The notes under the pieces are model-generated. The model saw nothing but the letters and a program-made list of their open reading frames with translations, ran no database searches and was not told the origin of the DNA. Source: Proteobacteria bacterium CG1_02_64_396 (lineage in GTDB: Bacteria; Pseudomonadota; MNWR01; CG1-02-64-396). Taken from it: a DNA stretch of 45,255 bases. The translations under genes were made by a program, and so were the position numbers. This document shows positions 38,052-45,255 of this stretch, piece after piece (within the stretch, counting starts at the first letter, position 1; the number at the start of each line of letters is the position of its first letter). Location of the stretch: assembly GCA_001872725.1 (NCBI GenBank), contig MNWR01000010.1:1-45255 (forward strand). Direction: 5' to 3'.

Positions 38052-38824
38052 GCGAGGGATTAACCCTGTTCGATCTATTCGAGGAATTCCTCGACAGCCT
38101 CGACGACGGCGAGCGCAGGCAAGCCGAACGCTGGATCAACCTGTTCAAGTCGTACCTGGCCACCTATGGCGGCATTGCCGTTGAAGAAGAAGAGTGGGCC
38201 GAGGAAGAGGGGGAAGACTGGCCCGCCCCCGAACCCGACCTTGAGGACGAAGACGAAGGGGATGCCGCCGCCCCCTGGCTTTTTGTGCCGGTCGACCGGC
38301 TGGGGGAGGACCACGTCGCCGACTTTCTCGGCTGGTACCTGGTGCAGTATGTGGTGCTGACCACCGCCGAGGCAGGGGAGGCGGTGGCCTGGGTCGGTCG
38401 GGTGCTTGAATCCTTCCATCGGGCGGTGGGGAATACCTCGGGGCGACGCAAGGATTTCGACGATCTGCTTCAGTCGTTGGCCAACGATCTGCCCCGGGTG
38501 GTGCAGGCCAAAGAGGTGTTAACCCACGCCGTGCAATCGGGGACGATGCTCCCCCCGTTTGTGCGGGGGCGGCGGGTCGAGGGGTTTCAGGCAGGGTATT
38601 TCACGGTGGTCGAGGTCGGGGAGCGGGGGGTGCTCTTCGACGAGGTCGACCGGGGCACCCAGCTCGGTCCCCTGCCGTTGCCGCAGTATCTCAAAGATTT
38701 GCTCCGGATCGGGGACACCCTGAATCTGGAGCTCGGTTTACGAGGGGGGGTGTGGTCGCTGCTTGAGGTCGGCCACATCTACCCCCCCTGTATTTTCATC
38801 GGTGAAGGGGAACAAGGGCCATGA
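38048..38824 (+). CDS. Acidic protein of unknown function between queC and purM
   Basis: The 258-residue product starts [37 protein letters not shown], followed by a very acidic stretch ([30 protein letters not shown], about 44-74). The rest has a mixed pattern with helices ([38 protein letters not shown]) and a C-terminal segment of beta character ([21 protein letters not shown]...[23 protein letters not shown]). I do not recognise it. It overlaps both neighbours as ATGA, so it is translated with queC and purM, but no link to either pathway is visible. It looks intact. Confidence 0.8.
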   Translation: MSEGLTLFDLFEEFLDSLDDGERRQAERWINLFKSYLATYGGIAVEEEEWAEEEGEDWPAPEPDLEDEDEGDAAAPWLFVPVDRLGEDHVADFLGWYLVQYVVLTTAEAGEAVAWVGRVLESFHRAVGNTSGRRKDFDDLLQSLANDLPRVVQAKEVLTHAVQSGTMLPPFVRGRRVEGFQAGYFTVVEVGERGVLFDEVDRGTQLGPLPLPQYLKDLLRIGDTLNLELGLRGGVWSLLEVGHIYPPCIFIGEGEQGP

Positions 38825-39864
38825 GCGCGAAGAAGCCGGTGACCTACAAAGAGGCCGGTGTCGACACCCACGCAGGTGCCGAGCTGGTCAACCGGATCAA
38901 ACCCAAGGTCAAAGCGACCTTCCGTCCCGAGGTGATGGCCGATCTAGGGGGTTTCGGTGCCCTATTTCGCCCCGAACTTGCCGGGATGGAACGGCCGGTG
39001 TTGGTCTCCGCCACCGACGGTGTGGGGACGAAACTCAAGCTGGCCTTCATTTCAGGCAAGTTCGACACCGTCGGCATCGATCTGGTCGCCATGTGTGTGA
39101 ACGACCTGGTGGTGCAGGGGGCCGAGCCGCTGTTCTTCCTCGACTACTTCGCCACCGGCAAGCTCGATGTTGGTGTGGCCGAGACGGTGGTCGGAGGAAT
39201 TGCCGACGGCTGCACCATCGCCGGTTGCTCTCTGATCGGGGGCGAGACCGCCGAGATGCCCGATTTTTACAGCGCCGGGGAGTTCGATCTGGCGGGCTTT
39301 GCGGTCGGTGTGGTCGACGAGCCCAAGGTGATCGACGGCTCGAAGGTACGGGCGGGCGATGTGATTCTGGGGTTGCCGTCGTCCGGGGTGCACAGCAACG
39401 GCTTTTCTCTGGTGCGCCGCCTCTTCACCGAACAAGAGCTGTTGGCAGGGACGGAGGGCAGCCGCTGGGTCGACCGCCTGCTGACCCCCACCACGATCTA
39501 TGTCAAACCGCTCTTGGCCTTGATCCAAAAGGTCGAGGTCCATGCCCTGTGCCACATCACCGGCGGCGGCTTTTACGAAAACGTCCCCCGGGTGATCCCC
39601 GAGGGGCTGGCGGCCGAGTTTACCTGGGGCTCCTGGCCGATGTTGCCGCTGTTCGACGAGATCCAGGATCGGGCCGCCATCGACCGGCGCGAGATGGCCT
39701 CCACCTTCAACTGTGGGGTGGGGATGATGGTGGTGCTGCCCGCCGCTCAGGCCGAAGCGGCCCAGGCCGCTTTAAATGAGGCGGGGTTGACCTCGTACCA
39801 GATCGGCAAGGTGACGACCCTGCAAAAAACCGGGGGGGAAAGGGTGCTCATCCATGGCATCTGA
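38821..39864 (+). CDS. purM: Phosphoribosylformylglycinamidine cyclo-ligase (AIR synthetase)
   Basis: The 347-residue protein has the PurM pattern: VTYKEAGVDTHAGAELVNRIKP, VSATDGVGTKLKLAF, CVNDLVVQGAEPLFFLDYFATGKL, GGETAEMPDFY, and the C-terminal HITGGGFYENVPR. It closes the imidazole ring in purine synthesis with ATP. The ATG overlaps the preceding stop; the end overlaps purN by 11 bases, the usual purMN pair. Confidence 0.96.
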   Translation: MSAKKPVTYKEAGVDTHAGAELVNRIKPKVKATFRPEVMADLGGFGALFRPELAGMERPVLVSATDGVGTKLKLAFISGKFDTVGIDLVAMCVNDLVVQGAEPLFFLDYFATGKLDVGVAETVVGGIADGCTIAGCSLIGGETAEMPDFYSAGEFDLAGFAVGVVDEPKVIDGSKVRAGDVILGLPSSGVHSNGFSLVRRLFTEQELLAGTEGSRWVDRLLTPTTIYVKPLLALIQKVEVHALCHITGGGFYENVPRVIPEGLAAEFTWGSWPMLPLFDEIQDRAAIDRREMASTFNCGVGMMVVLPAAQAEAAQAALNEAGLTSYQIGKVTTLQKTGGERVLIHGI

Positions 39865-40477
39865 CCGCGCTCGCCTGGGCATTCTGATCAGCGGCAACGG
39901 CACCAACATGCAGGCAATTGTGGCCGCTTGTCGCAGCGGAGCCATTGCGGGGCAGCCCGCCTTGATTCTGAGCAACCGGGCGGAGGCCCCCGGCGTCGCC
40001 TGGGCTCGGGAGCAGGGGTTGCCGGTGCAGGTGCTGGCCGGATCGGCCTATTCCGATCGGCGCAGTTACGACGACCAGTTGGTGAAGCTGTTGCAGGATG
40101 CGGGGGTCGGCACTGTCTGTTTGGCCGGCTATATGCGGCTGGTAACCCCGGTGCTGCTCGATGCCTTCCCAGGCAACGTGCTCAACATTCACCCCTCGCT
40201 CCTCCCCTCATTCAAGGGATTGGATGCCATCGGCCAAGCCTGGCGCCACGGGGTGCAGGTGGCGGGGGTGACGGTGCACTACGTCGACGAAGAGATGGAC
40301 TCCGGCCCCATCATCGCCCAGGCGGCGTTGAGCGTTGATCCCGCCGACACCCTTGAAACGTTGACCGCCCGGATGCACCAACTCGAACACCGCATCTACC
40401 CCGGGGCGGTGGCGGCCCATGTGGCGGGGCGTCTGGTCATCGAGGGGCGCCGGGTACGGCAGATCGAACGGCGGTAG
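39854..40477 (+). CDS. purN: Phosphoribosylglycinamide formyltransferase
   Basis: The 207-residue protein has GILISGNGTNMQAI at the start, VCLAGYMRLVTPVLLDAF, NIHPSLLPSFKGLDAIGQAWRHG with the catalytic asparagine and histidine, and VHYVDEEMDSGPII. It transfers formyl from 10-formyltetrahydrofolate to GAR. It overlaps purM. After it, 106 bases carry only a weak GGTGGA...TCCACC hairpin. Confidence 0.96.
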   Translation: MASDRARLGILISGNGTNMQAIVAACRSGAIAGQPALILSNRAEAPGVAWAREQGLPVQVLAGSAYSDRRSYDDQLVKLLQDAGVGTVCLAGYMRLVTPVLLDAFPGNVLNIHPSLLPSFKGLDAIGQAWRHGVQVAGVTVHYVDEEMDSGPIIAQAALSVDPADTLETLTARMHQLEHRIYPGAVAAHVAGRLVIEGRRVRQIERR

Positions 40478-40583
40478 GGTGGATTGGCATTGCGCCTCCA
40501 CCGTAAATATCGGAATTGAAACCATTTATTGGCCCAGGCGACCTTCGCCGGGCGCGATGTTTATCAAGAAGTAGGAGCAGACC

Positions 40584-41084
40584 ATGCCTTTGACCGCGCG
40601 CGACATCATGACCACCGAACCTGTTGAGGTTTCTCCCGATACCCCCGCCTCCGATTTGGCCGAGATCATGGTCGAGCACGAGACGGTGGCGGTGGCGGTG
40701 GTCGACGAGCAGAAGCGTTTCATGGGGCTCGTGACCGAACGCGACCTGCTCGACCGCAACAAGCAGCTGCACATCCCCACCCTGATTACCATCTTCGACG
40801 CGGTGATTCCGCTCGAAGGGGTGCGCCGTTTCGACGCCGACCTGAAGAAGCTGACCGCCACCAATGCCGGCGACCTGGCCAATCCCGAGATGCCCTGCGT
40901 CAACCCCGACGCCCCCTTCGACACCGTTGCCACCGTGATGAGCGAGCGGGGGGTCGACGTGCTCCCCGTGGTGCAGGGGGAGCGTTTGCTCGGCATCATC
41001 GATCAGCAAGACATTCTGCGGGCGATCATCGCCATCCGGCGTGGCTACTCCAAGCCGCCCCAGGCGAAAAAAGGGCGTAGTTGA
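40584..41084 (+). CDS. CBS-domain-pair protein
   Basis: The 166-residue protein consists of two CBS motifs: ARDIMTTEPVEVSPDTPASDLAEIMVEHETVAVAVVDEQKRFMGLVTERDLL and AGDLANPEMPCVNPDAPFDTVATVMSERGVDVLPVVQGERLLGIIDQQDIL. Such stand-alone pairs usually bind adenine nucleotides. The target is not known. A ribosome-binding site AAGTAGGAG precedes the ATG; the stop overlaps tsaE (TTGA). Confidence 0.9.
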   Translation: MPLTARDIMTTEPVEVSPDTPASDLAEIMVEHETVAVAVVDEQKRFMGLVTERDLLDRNKQLHIPTLITIFDAVIPLEGVRRFDADLKKLTATNAGDLANPEMPCVNPDAPFDTVATVMSERGVDVLPVVQGERLLGIIDQQDILRAIIAIRRGYSKPPQAKKGRS

Positions 41085-41536
41085 GCTCTGTCCTAGGACA
41101 ACCGGGTCGCCATGCGATCCCGACCCTCGACGATGTGGCGGCGTTGGCTCAGGCCATCGCCGCCGAGCTTGTCCCCCCCGCGTTGATCCTTCTTTCCGGC
41201 CCCTTAGGGGCGGGCAAAAGTGAGTTGGTGCGCCAGCTGCTGCCGCTGCTTGGGGTGAGCGAGACCATCCTTTCGCCCACCTTTGGTTACCTGCGCTCCT
41301 ATCCGGTGGGAACAACCACCTACCACCACTTCGATCTTTATCGGCTCGGCGACGAAGAGGAGCTTGAATTCCTCGGGGTGCGCGACCTCATGCGTCATGA
41401 CGCGGTGTGGCTGGTGGAATGGCCCGAAAAGGCCCCTTCGCTCACCCATCACGCCACCGCCACCCTGACCTTCTCGGGGGATGAGGGTGACCGGATGGTA
41501 ACCATCGAGCCGGGCCCCGGCCCCGACTGGCGCTGA
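41081..41536 (+). CDS. tsaE: tRNA threonylcarbamoyladenosine biosynthesis ATPase TsaE
   Basis: The 151-residue protein has the TsaE P-loop LILLSGPLGAGKSELVRQLL, then SPTFGYLRSYPVGTTTYHHFDLYRL and WLVEWPEKA. TsaE helps TsaD/TsaB make t6A in tRNA. Start is TTG at 41081, overlapping the CBS stop. The C-terminus is normal. Confidence 0.92.
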   Translation: MSSVLGQPGRHAIPTLDDVAALAQAIAAELVPPALILLSGPLGAGKSELVRQLLPLLGVSETILSPTFGYLRSYPVGTTTYHHFDLYRLGDEEELEFLGVRDLMRHDAVWLVEWPEKAPSLTHHATATLTFSGDEGDRMVTIEPGPGPDWR

Positions 41537-41537
41537 G

Positions 41538-41885
41538 ATGGCCGCCAAGAAGGGCGTGACAGCGCAAGAGCCGTTCACACTGGAACAACTGATCGCGGCT
41601 CGCGACACCTTGCATCTGCCTCCCCGCGCCACCTGGGCCCAGGTCGAGCGTTCGTTCAAGCGGTTGATGAAGCGTTACCATCCCGACCGGGCGACTACTC
41701 CCGACGAAGCAAGTGCATTCCATCTCAAGGCCCAAAAACTGATCGAGGCACGCGAGCTGCTCGCCCGTTTTCGGGAGGATGTTCCGATGCCCCTCACCGA
41801 CGCCGGTTATTTCGAGGCCTACCCCGAGGAGCGCTGGAAATACACCGTCGGGGCGGCGCCGAGCCGCGAGCGGGGGGGACGATAG
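41538..41885 (+). CDS. Small J-domain protein
   Basis: The 115-residue protein has a J domain with the HPD motif: LHLPPRATWAQVERSFKRLMKRYHPDRATTPDEASAFHLKAQKLIEARELL (HPD at 48-50). There is no G/F or zinc region, so it is a type III J protein that would stimulate an Hsp70. It begins one base after tsaE. The client is unknown. A convergent LysR gene ends two bases after its stop. Confidence 0.85.
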   Translation: MAAKKGVTAQEPFTLEQLIAARDTLHLPPRATWAQVERSFKRLMKRYHPDRATTPDEASAFHLKAQKLIEARELLARFREDVPMPLTDAGYFEAYPEERWKYTVGAAPSRERGGR

Positions 41886-41886
41886 T

Positions 41887-42777
41887 TCACCCTGCGACGG
41901 AGCCGAAGCGGCTCAAGGCGTGGTCGATGAAACCGCGCACCTTGGGGGTCAGGTAGCGGGCGCTGGCGAAGACGACGTGGACCGGTGCCGGGGCGGGGTG
42001 CCACCCGGCAAGCACCGGAGCGAGCAGCCCCCGTTCGACCTGGGGGCGGGCCAACGGCATGGGGAGCAGGGCAATCCCCAACCCGGCCTCGGCGGCGTCG
42101 CGCACTGCGAAGCTGTTGTTGACCCGCAACCGGGCAGCCACCGCCACCTCGACGACCTCTTCCCCTTGGTGCAGACGCCATCCCGAACGGGCTGGTCCGC
42201 CGCTGAAGCGCAGCAGCGCGTGGTGCTCCAGCTCTGCGGGGGTTGCGGGGGCCCCCCGCCGTGCCAGGTAGTCGGGGGATGCGAACAGGGCGTGGTGCAG
42301 ATCCCCCAGCTTGCGGGCAGCCAAACTGGAGTCGGGCAAGGCGCCCACCCGGATCGCTAGATCGAACCCCTCGTGCACCAGATCGACCACCCGCCCGGTG
42401 AATTCCGCCTCCACCTCGACCCGGGGGTAACGCTCCAAGTAACCGTCGATCCACCCCCCCACCTCGATCATGCCGAACTCCACCCCGCAGGTCAGCTTGA
42501 GCACCCCGTGGGGCTCCCCTTGAGCCTGCTGGACCATCGACTCGGCCTCCTCAACCGCCCCCAGAATCCCCACAGCCCGTTCGTAAAACTCCCTGCCCAC
42601 CTCGGTCAGTGCTAGGGAGCGGGTGGTGCGTTCCAGCAGCCGCACCCCCAGCCGCCGTTCCATACGGGCGATGAGCCGCGAAAGATGCCCCTTCTGCATC
42701 CCCAGAATTTCGGCGGCACGGGTGAAGCTGCCGCTACGGACCACTTTGACGAAAGCGCCGAGTTCGTTCAGATCCAT
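41887..42777 (-). CDS. LysR-family transcriptional regulator
   Basis: The 296-residue protein has the N-terminal HTH (MDLNELGAFVKVVRSGSFTRAAEILGMQKGHLSRLIARMERRLGVRLLERTTRSLALTEVGREFYERA) and a periplasmic-binding-type effector domain. The ATG at 42777 has GAGG five bases upstream; a longer start at 42798 is less likely. It is divergent from the DJ-1 and F420-reductase-like genes, which are its probable targets. The 105-base intergenic region has AT-rich stretches (TTGTTTTT...ATTTATTCATTAG) that may hold the operator. Confidence 0.92.
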   Translation of the reverse strand: MDLNELGAFVKVVRSGSFTRAAEILGMQKGHLSRLIARMERRLGVRLLERTTRSLALTEVGREFYERAVGILGAVEEAESMVQQAQGEPHGVLKLTCGVEFGMIEVGGWIDGYLERYPRVEVEAEFTGRVVDLVHEGFDLAIRVGALPDSSLAARKLGDLHHALFASPDYLARRGAPATPAELEHHALLRFSGGPARSGWRLHQGEEVVEVAVAARLRVNNSFAVRDAAEAGLGIALLPMPLARPQVERGLLAPVLAGWHPAPAPVHVVFASARYLTPKVRGFIDHALSRFGSVAG

Positions 42778-42882
42778 TGTTGCCTCATTGGGTAACAAAG
42801 AGTTGTTTTTCGCAGTATTTATTCATTAGCGCGGGGGAGCAACACTGCGGCCACCTTTTCACCGCACCCCAAGGAGCGCGCC

Positions 42883-43653
42883 ATGAATACGCAAGCAACC
42901 CCCGCCACCCGCCGGATCGCCATCGTCCTGGCCAACCCCGCGATCTCCACCACCACCGGTTGGCCGGTCGGTTTTTGGTGGAGCGAATTGACCCACCCCT
43001 ATCGGGTGCTGCGCGAACAGGGGTACGAGGTCGACCTCTTTAGTCCCCAAGGGGGGCGCTGCGTGGGGGACGCCATGAGCGATCCCGAAGATGCCAGCGG
43101 CTACAGCGCCGCAGACGCCGTCAGCCGCGAATTCATCCACGATCCACAGCTGCGGGGGTTGCTCGACAACACTGGCAAGGTCGCCGAGATCCGGGTGGAC
43201 GACTACGACGCCATTCTGGTCGCGGGGGGGCAGTCGCCGATGTTTTCGTTCGAACAGGCGACAGATCTGCACGACACCTTCGTCGCCTTCCATCAGGCGG
43301 GCAAAATCGCCGCCGCCCTGTGCCACGGCAGCGCCATCCTCGCCTTCGCCAAACTGCCCGACGGGCGGTATCTGGCCGAAGGAAGGCAGGTCACCGGTTT
43401 TGCCAACGCCGAGGAGGATGCAGCCGATCAAGCCACCTGGAGCTACGGACTATTGCCTCAGGGGCAACATGTGATGCCCTGGCGAATCGAGGATCGGCTC
43501 AAGGGGTTGGGGGCCGATTTTGTCCAAGGCGAACCCTGGGGCCCCTTCGCGGTGCGTGACGGCAACCTGATTACCGGGCAGCAGAACAACTCGGGGGAGG
43601 CGACCGCCCGGCTGATCGCCGCCGCTCTGGAAGAGGCGGGGGGGCGGTCATGA
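42883..43653 (+). CDS. DJ-1/PfpI-family protein (Hsp31-like)
   Basis: The 256-residue protein has the type-1 glutamine amidotransferase-like fold: TGWPVGFWWSELTHPYRVLREQGYEVDLFSPQGG and the nucleophile elbow IAAALCHGSAIL with Cys147 and His148; Glu35 is placed as in Hsp31-like members. These act as glyoxalases, deglycases or chaperones in electrophile stress. GGAG precedes the ATG. Its stop overlaps the next gene (ATGA), and a LysR regulator is divergent. Confidence 0.88.
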   Translation: MNTQATPATRRIAIVLANPAISTTTGWPVGFWWSELTHPYRVLREQGYEVDLFSPQGGRCVGDAMSDPEDASGYSAADAVSREFIHDPQLRGLLDNTGKVAEIRVDDYDAILVAGGQSPMFSFEQATDLHDTFVAFHQAGKIAAALCHGSAILAFAKLPDGRYLAEGRQVTGFANAEEDAADQATWSYGLLPQGQHVMPWRIEDRLKGLGADFVQGEPWGPFAVRDGNLITGQQNNSGEATARLIAAALEEAGGRS

Positions 43654-44273
43654 ACATCGCCATCGTCGGCGCGGGCAACGTGGGGCGGGCACTGACCCAA
43701 AGGTGGGCGGCGCGGGGGCTGCCGGTTGTGGTCGGGGTGCGCGACCCCGATCGCCACCATGAGACGATCCGAACCCTGGGGGGGCGCTGCGTGACGGTCG
43801 AACAGGCCATCGCGCAGGGGGATGTGGTGGTGCTCGCCGTGCCCTATGCCGCCGCGTTGGATCTGGTGCAGCGGCTGCCCGACTGGGGGGGCAAGGTGTT
43901 GGTCGATGCCAGCAATCCCCTGGCGCCTGGGTTGACCGGGCTGACGGTCGGGACCCAGAGCTCGGGGGGGGAACAGATCGCCCGATTGGCCCGTGGGGCG
44001 CGGGTGGTCAAGGCCTTCAACACCACCGGCGCCGAAAACATGGCCGACCCCCACTACGTGTTGGGGCGGCCGATGATGCCGGTTTGCGGCGACGATCCTG
44101 AGGCCAGGGGTGTGGTGTTGGATCTGGCCGAGACCCTCGGTTTCGAAGGGGTCGATCTCGGCACGTTGAGTTCGGCCCGCTACCTCGAACCGCTGGCGAT
44201 GGTCTGGATTCACCGGGCCATCAAACTGGGGCAGGGGCGTGAATTCGCATTCGGATTGCTTCGGCGCGCGTAA
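43650..44273 (+). CDS. NADP-dependent F420-reductase-like oxidoreductase
   Basis: The 207-residue protein opens MNIAIVGAGNVGRALTQRWAARGLPVVVGVRDP, a Rossmann dinucleotide motif, followed by VVVLAVPYAAALDLV and VVKAFNTTGAENM. This is the F420_oxidored/NADPH-binding family. In bacteria without F420 the members act on other substrates. It starts inside the DJ-1 stop codon, so the two make one unit controlled by the LysR protein, possibly detoxifying reactive aldehydes or quinones. Confidence 0.85.
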   Translation: MNIAIVGAGNVGRALTQRWAARGLPVVVGVRDPDRHHETIRTLGGRCVTVEQAIAQGDVVVLAVPYAAALDLVQRLPDWGGKVLVDASNPLAPGLTGLTVGTQSSGGEQIARLARGARVVKAFNTTGAENMADPHYVLGRPMMPVCGDDPEARGVVLDLAETLGFEGVDLGTLSSARYLEPLAMVWIHRAIKLGQGREFAFGLLRRA

Positions 44274-44382
44274 AGCGTCGCGCCAAGGGGGAGGGGACGC
44301 CCGCACCGGTGTCCCTTCTGCCGCAAGGCGAATGGGGCCACCATGGCGGCCCAAAAGCGTCCAGGTTTCCCGTGAGGCCGCC

Positions 44383-45069
44383 ATGCCCCTGCTTTGCATC
44401 GCCCACCGTGGCGCCAGCGCCGAGTTCCCCGAAAACACCCTGCCCGCCTTCGCCCGCGCCCTTGAACTGGGGGCCGACGGGATCGAGTTCGATCTGCATC
44501 TGAGCTTTGATGGGGTGTTGGTGGTCATCCACGACGAGACCCTGGCGCGGACGACCTCGGGTCAAGGCAGGGTCGCCGAGCACACCGCAGCGCAGCTGGC
44601 CGAACTCGGGGTGCCGACCTTGGAGCAGGTGCTCGATTTGGCCGAGGGGCGTTGCTTGCTCAACCTTGAACTCAAGGGGGTGGGGACGGGTGGGGCACTG
44701 GCCAAGTGGGCGACCGCCCGTCGCGCCGCAGTCCATTCCCCCCGGAATTGGCTGGTCTCCTCCTTCAACCGCAAGGAGCTTGAGGACTTCAAAGCGGGGG
44801 AGGGGATGGCGCCGTTGGGGTGGCTTTGCCGCCGTTTAAACGCGGTCGAGATCGCCACCGCACGGCAACTCGGGGCCTGGTCGGTCCACCCCGGTTGGCG
44901 GGGGCTGACGAGCCATGAGGTCGAAGAGGCTCGGAAGTCGGGATTCAACGTCATCCCCTACACCCTCGACACTCCTGAGCAATGGCAACGGGCGAGCGAT
45001 TGGGGGTGCGACGGGGTGTTCAGCAATCGGGTCGAACCGTTGCTGACTTGGCGAGCGGATCGTTCTTAA
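44383..45069 (+). CDS. ugpQ: Glycerophosphodiester phosphodiesterase
   Basis: The 228-residue protein has the GDPD signature: IAHRGASAEFPENTLPAFARALELGADGIEFDLHLSFDGVLVVIHD, with HRG and E-x-D metal ligands and the second histidine. Later LNLELKG and FSNRVEPLL fit. It hydrolyses glycerophosphodiesters to glycerol 3-phosphate, a phosphate-scavenging or phospholipid-recycling step. The ATG at 44383 has GAGG seven bases upstream. No Pho-box repeats were seen before it. Confidence 0.93.
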   Translation: MPLLCIAHRGASAEFPENTLPAFARALELGADGIEFDLHLSFDGVLVVIHDETLARTTSGQGRVAEHTAAQLAELGVPTLEQVLDLAEGRCLLNLELKGVGTGGALAKWATARRAAVHSPRNWLVSSFNRKELEDFKAGEGMAPLGWLCRRLNAVEIATARQLGAWSVHPGWRGLTSHEVEEARKSGFNVIPYTLDTPEQWQRASDWGCDGVFSNRVEPLLTWRADRS

Positions 45070-45125
45070 GAAAACGCTGATTAAACGCTCTTGCCTTGAA
45101 TCGGCACGCTGCGCAAAAAGCGTGC
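45067..45125. repeat. Inverted copy of dispersed repeat B
   Basis: AAAACGCTGATTAAACGCTC and TTGCCTTGAATCGGCACGCT...GCAAAAAGCG match the reverse complement of 16549-16630. It begins at the very end of the ugpQ reading frame. Confidence 0.7.
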
Positions 45126-45173
45126 GATTGCGCCCCGCCCCCCCCGCAGCGTCATCCCCCCGCAGGCAATGTG

Positions 45174-45244
45174 GTAGGAGCGCCGCCCCCGGCGCGATTG
45201 CGTCTGATGCGACGAGGTAGGAGCGCCGCCCCCGGCGCGATTGC
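45174..45244. repeat. Tandem REP palindromes at the window end
   Basis: Two direct copies of a GTAGGAGCGCCGCCCCCGGC-type palindrome (45174-45200 and 45217-45244) with the tail GCGATTGCGTC, separated by about 16 bases. They belong to the REP family seen at 19933, 22535, 23764 and 23869. Confidence 0.85.
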
Positions 45245-45255
45245 GTCCCGCCCCC

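Noticed and set aside
44274-44382. Pho box before ugpQ
   Set aside because: I looked for TCA units at 11-bp spacing because of the phosphate theme, but none is present.

Overview
This window is a GC-rich (roughly 60-65% by eye) chromosomal segment of a Gram-negative bacterium, most likely a member of the Pseudomonadota. It has Tat and Tol-Pal components, ornithine-lipid synthesis, several lipoproteins with lipoboxes, an outer-membrane-type protein, an ssrA/smpB pair, and REP palindromes of the kind common in gammaproteobacteria. I cannot name a genus. Deep-branching gammaproteobacterial or neighbouring classes fit best.

Layout. 1-8.2 kb: MarC membrane protein; a DUF4143 ATPase behind a perfect palindrome; the ornithine-lipid operon olsB-olsA; a 26-residue membrane miniprotein; a Na+/phosphate symporter; a thioredoxin-fold protein; an FAH-family hydrolase; and an ECF sigma/anti-sigma pair. 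Two arrays of TCA triplets at exactly 11-bp spacing lie upstream of olsB and of the miniprotein. They look like PhoB (Pho box) operators, so this block is read as a phosphate-starvation locus. 8.2-16 kb: a minus-strand defence island of translationally coupled genes. In order these are a KOW-like small protein, an XRE regulator, a nuclease-methylase fusion, a specificity subunit, a DndB/DGQHR-like protein fused to a nucleoside-deoxyribosyltransferase/TIR-like effector domain, a HARE-HARE-Mrr endonuclease, and a truncated rhuM. A decayed GxxExxY gene and a lone MNT nucleotidyltransferase lie upstream. 16-17 kb: repeats and a small inverted-repeat element that ends next to the 3' end of tmRNA. 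17-21.7 kb: ssrA, smpB, a long class II aldolase, a nested REP element, dapA and bcp.

21.7-28 kb: a CsgG-like lipoprotein, a minisatellite apparently grown from a REP edge, the methionine-salvage operon mtnW-mtnX-mtnB-mtnD (RuBisCO-like branch), a RelB/RelE-type toxin-antitoxin pair, a glutaredoxin and a double-length ThyX-like protein. 28-32.7 kb: a predicted outer-membrane barrel with a 784-residue modular lipoprotein, then acylphosphatase and TrmK. 32.8-45.3 kb: a PolB-like exonuclease, tatA-tatC (no tatB), pal-cpoB-queE-queC, an unrecognised acidic protein, purM-purN, a CBS protein, tsaE, a J-domain protein, a LysR regulator divergent from a DJ-1/PfpI protein and an F420-reductase-like protein, a glycerophosphodiesterase and terminal REP copies.

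Most genes are ordinary housekeeping or accessory functions. The parts that look least described are the Pho-box-driven miniprotein and the DGQHR-deoxyribosyltransferase fusion embedded in the restriction operon.
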